NCBI GenBank assembly: GCA_945906715.1
Contig: CAMDRK010000177.1
Coordinates: forward strand, 1-5,846
Length of the DNA: 5,846 nucleotides
From: Nitrospira lenta
GTDB taxonomy: Bacteria; Nitrospirota; Nitrospiria; Nitrospirales; Nitrospiraceae
Reading direction: 5' to 3'
A program made the translations under genes and the position numbers. Positions 5,714-5,846 of the stretch are shown here, piece by piece (position 1 is the stretch's first letter; the number at the start of each line of letters is the position of its first letter). The notes below the pieces were generated by a model that saw only the letters and a list, made by a program, of their open reading frames with translations, had not been told where the DNA came from and did not search any database.

Positions 5714-5846
5714 ATGACGATGCGAGTGGGCTGCGGCTACGACGTTCATCCGTTGGGACCAGGACGAAAGCTGATACTTGGCGGGGTCGAAGTGCCCCAC
5801 AACAAGGGTTTGTTGGGACATTCCGATTCCGATGCCTTGGTCCATG
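5714..5846 (+). CDS. ispF: 2-C-methyl-D-erythritol 2,4-cyclodiphosphate synthase, 3'-truncated by the window edge
   Basis: The first 44 codons of IspF, which cyclises 4-diphosphocytidyl-2-C-methyl-D-erythritol 2-phosphate with release of CMP, two steps after IspD in the MEP pathway. The visible sequence has VGCGYDVHPLG (5-15), with the zinc ligands D10 and H12 of the family DxH motif, then KLILGGVEVP (19-28) and GLLGHSDSDALVH (32-44). H44, the last complete codon, matches the third family metal ligand. Family members usually have about 155-160 residues, so roughly 70 percent is missing. The cysteine at position 7 is where His or Ile is common. Adjacency to ispD supports both calls; the two are sometimes fused as IspDF, but here they are separate frames with an independent Shine-Dalgarno. 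Confidence 0.95.
   Translation, partial: MTMRVGCGYDVHPLGPGRKLILGGVEVPHNKGLLGHSDSDALVH

Overview
The window reads as a compact, single-direction stretch of a moderately GC-rich bacterial chromosome. All six supported genes are on the + strand: the 3' part of a DUF3108 gene, fbp, a class I (FbaB/DhnA-type) aldolase gene, a Do-family (DegP/HtrA) protease gene, ispD, and the first 44 codons of ispF. The protein sequences, the periplasmic protein types (a Gram-negative envelope) and the repeat-laden gaps fit Nitrospira or a relative. That assignment is inference from general resemblance; the window holds no rRNA or other phylogenetic marker.

Layout. Positions 1-884 carry a 5'-truncated DUF3108 protein with a Pro/Ser-rich leader. 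A short gap (885-942) holds a plausible sigma70-type promoter placed so close to the fbp ATG that the message would be nearly leaderless. fbp (943-1947) and the aldolase gene (2071-2994) form a gluconeogenic pair: triose phosphates are condensed to fructose-1,6-bisphosphate, which is then dephosphorylated to fructose-6-phosphate. The 1948-2070 gap contains four copies of a 9-base motif, two direct and two inverted. Positions 2995-3205 hold a terminator-like hairpin followed by a nested palindrome cluster. The protease (3206-4723) is a membrane-anchored periplasmic quality-control enzyme with an intact His-Asp-Ser triad and two PDZ domains. ispD and ispF encode two enzymes of the MEP (non-mevalonate) isoprenoid pathway and are adjacent, as is common in bacteria.

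No new defence system, mobile element with a transposase, CRISPR array or RNA gene was found. The genes are ordinary housekeeping genes. The unusual material is in the gaps: four consecutive intergenic regions each carry a different short palindromic or tandem repeat family. At ispD the repeats run into the reading frame at both ends. A 9-base tandem array supplies an Asp-Arg/Gln-Thr tripeptide stretch around the probable start, and a 7-base-periodic inverted repeat supplies the last residues and the stop codon. The ispD start is the main annotation uncertainty, with candidates TTG 4764, ATG 4836 and GTG 4887.
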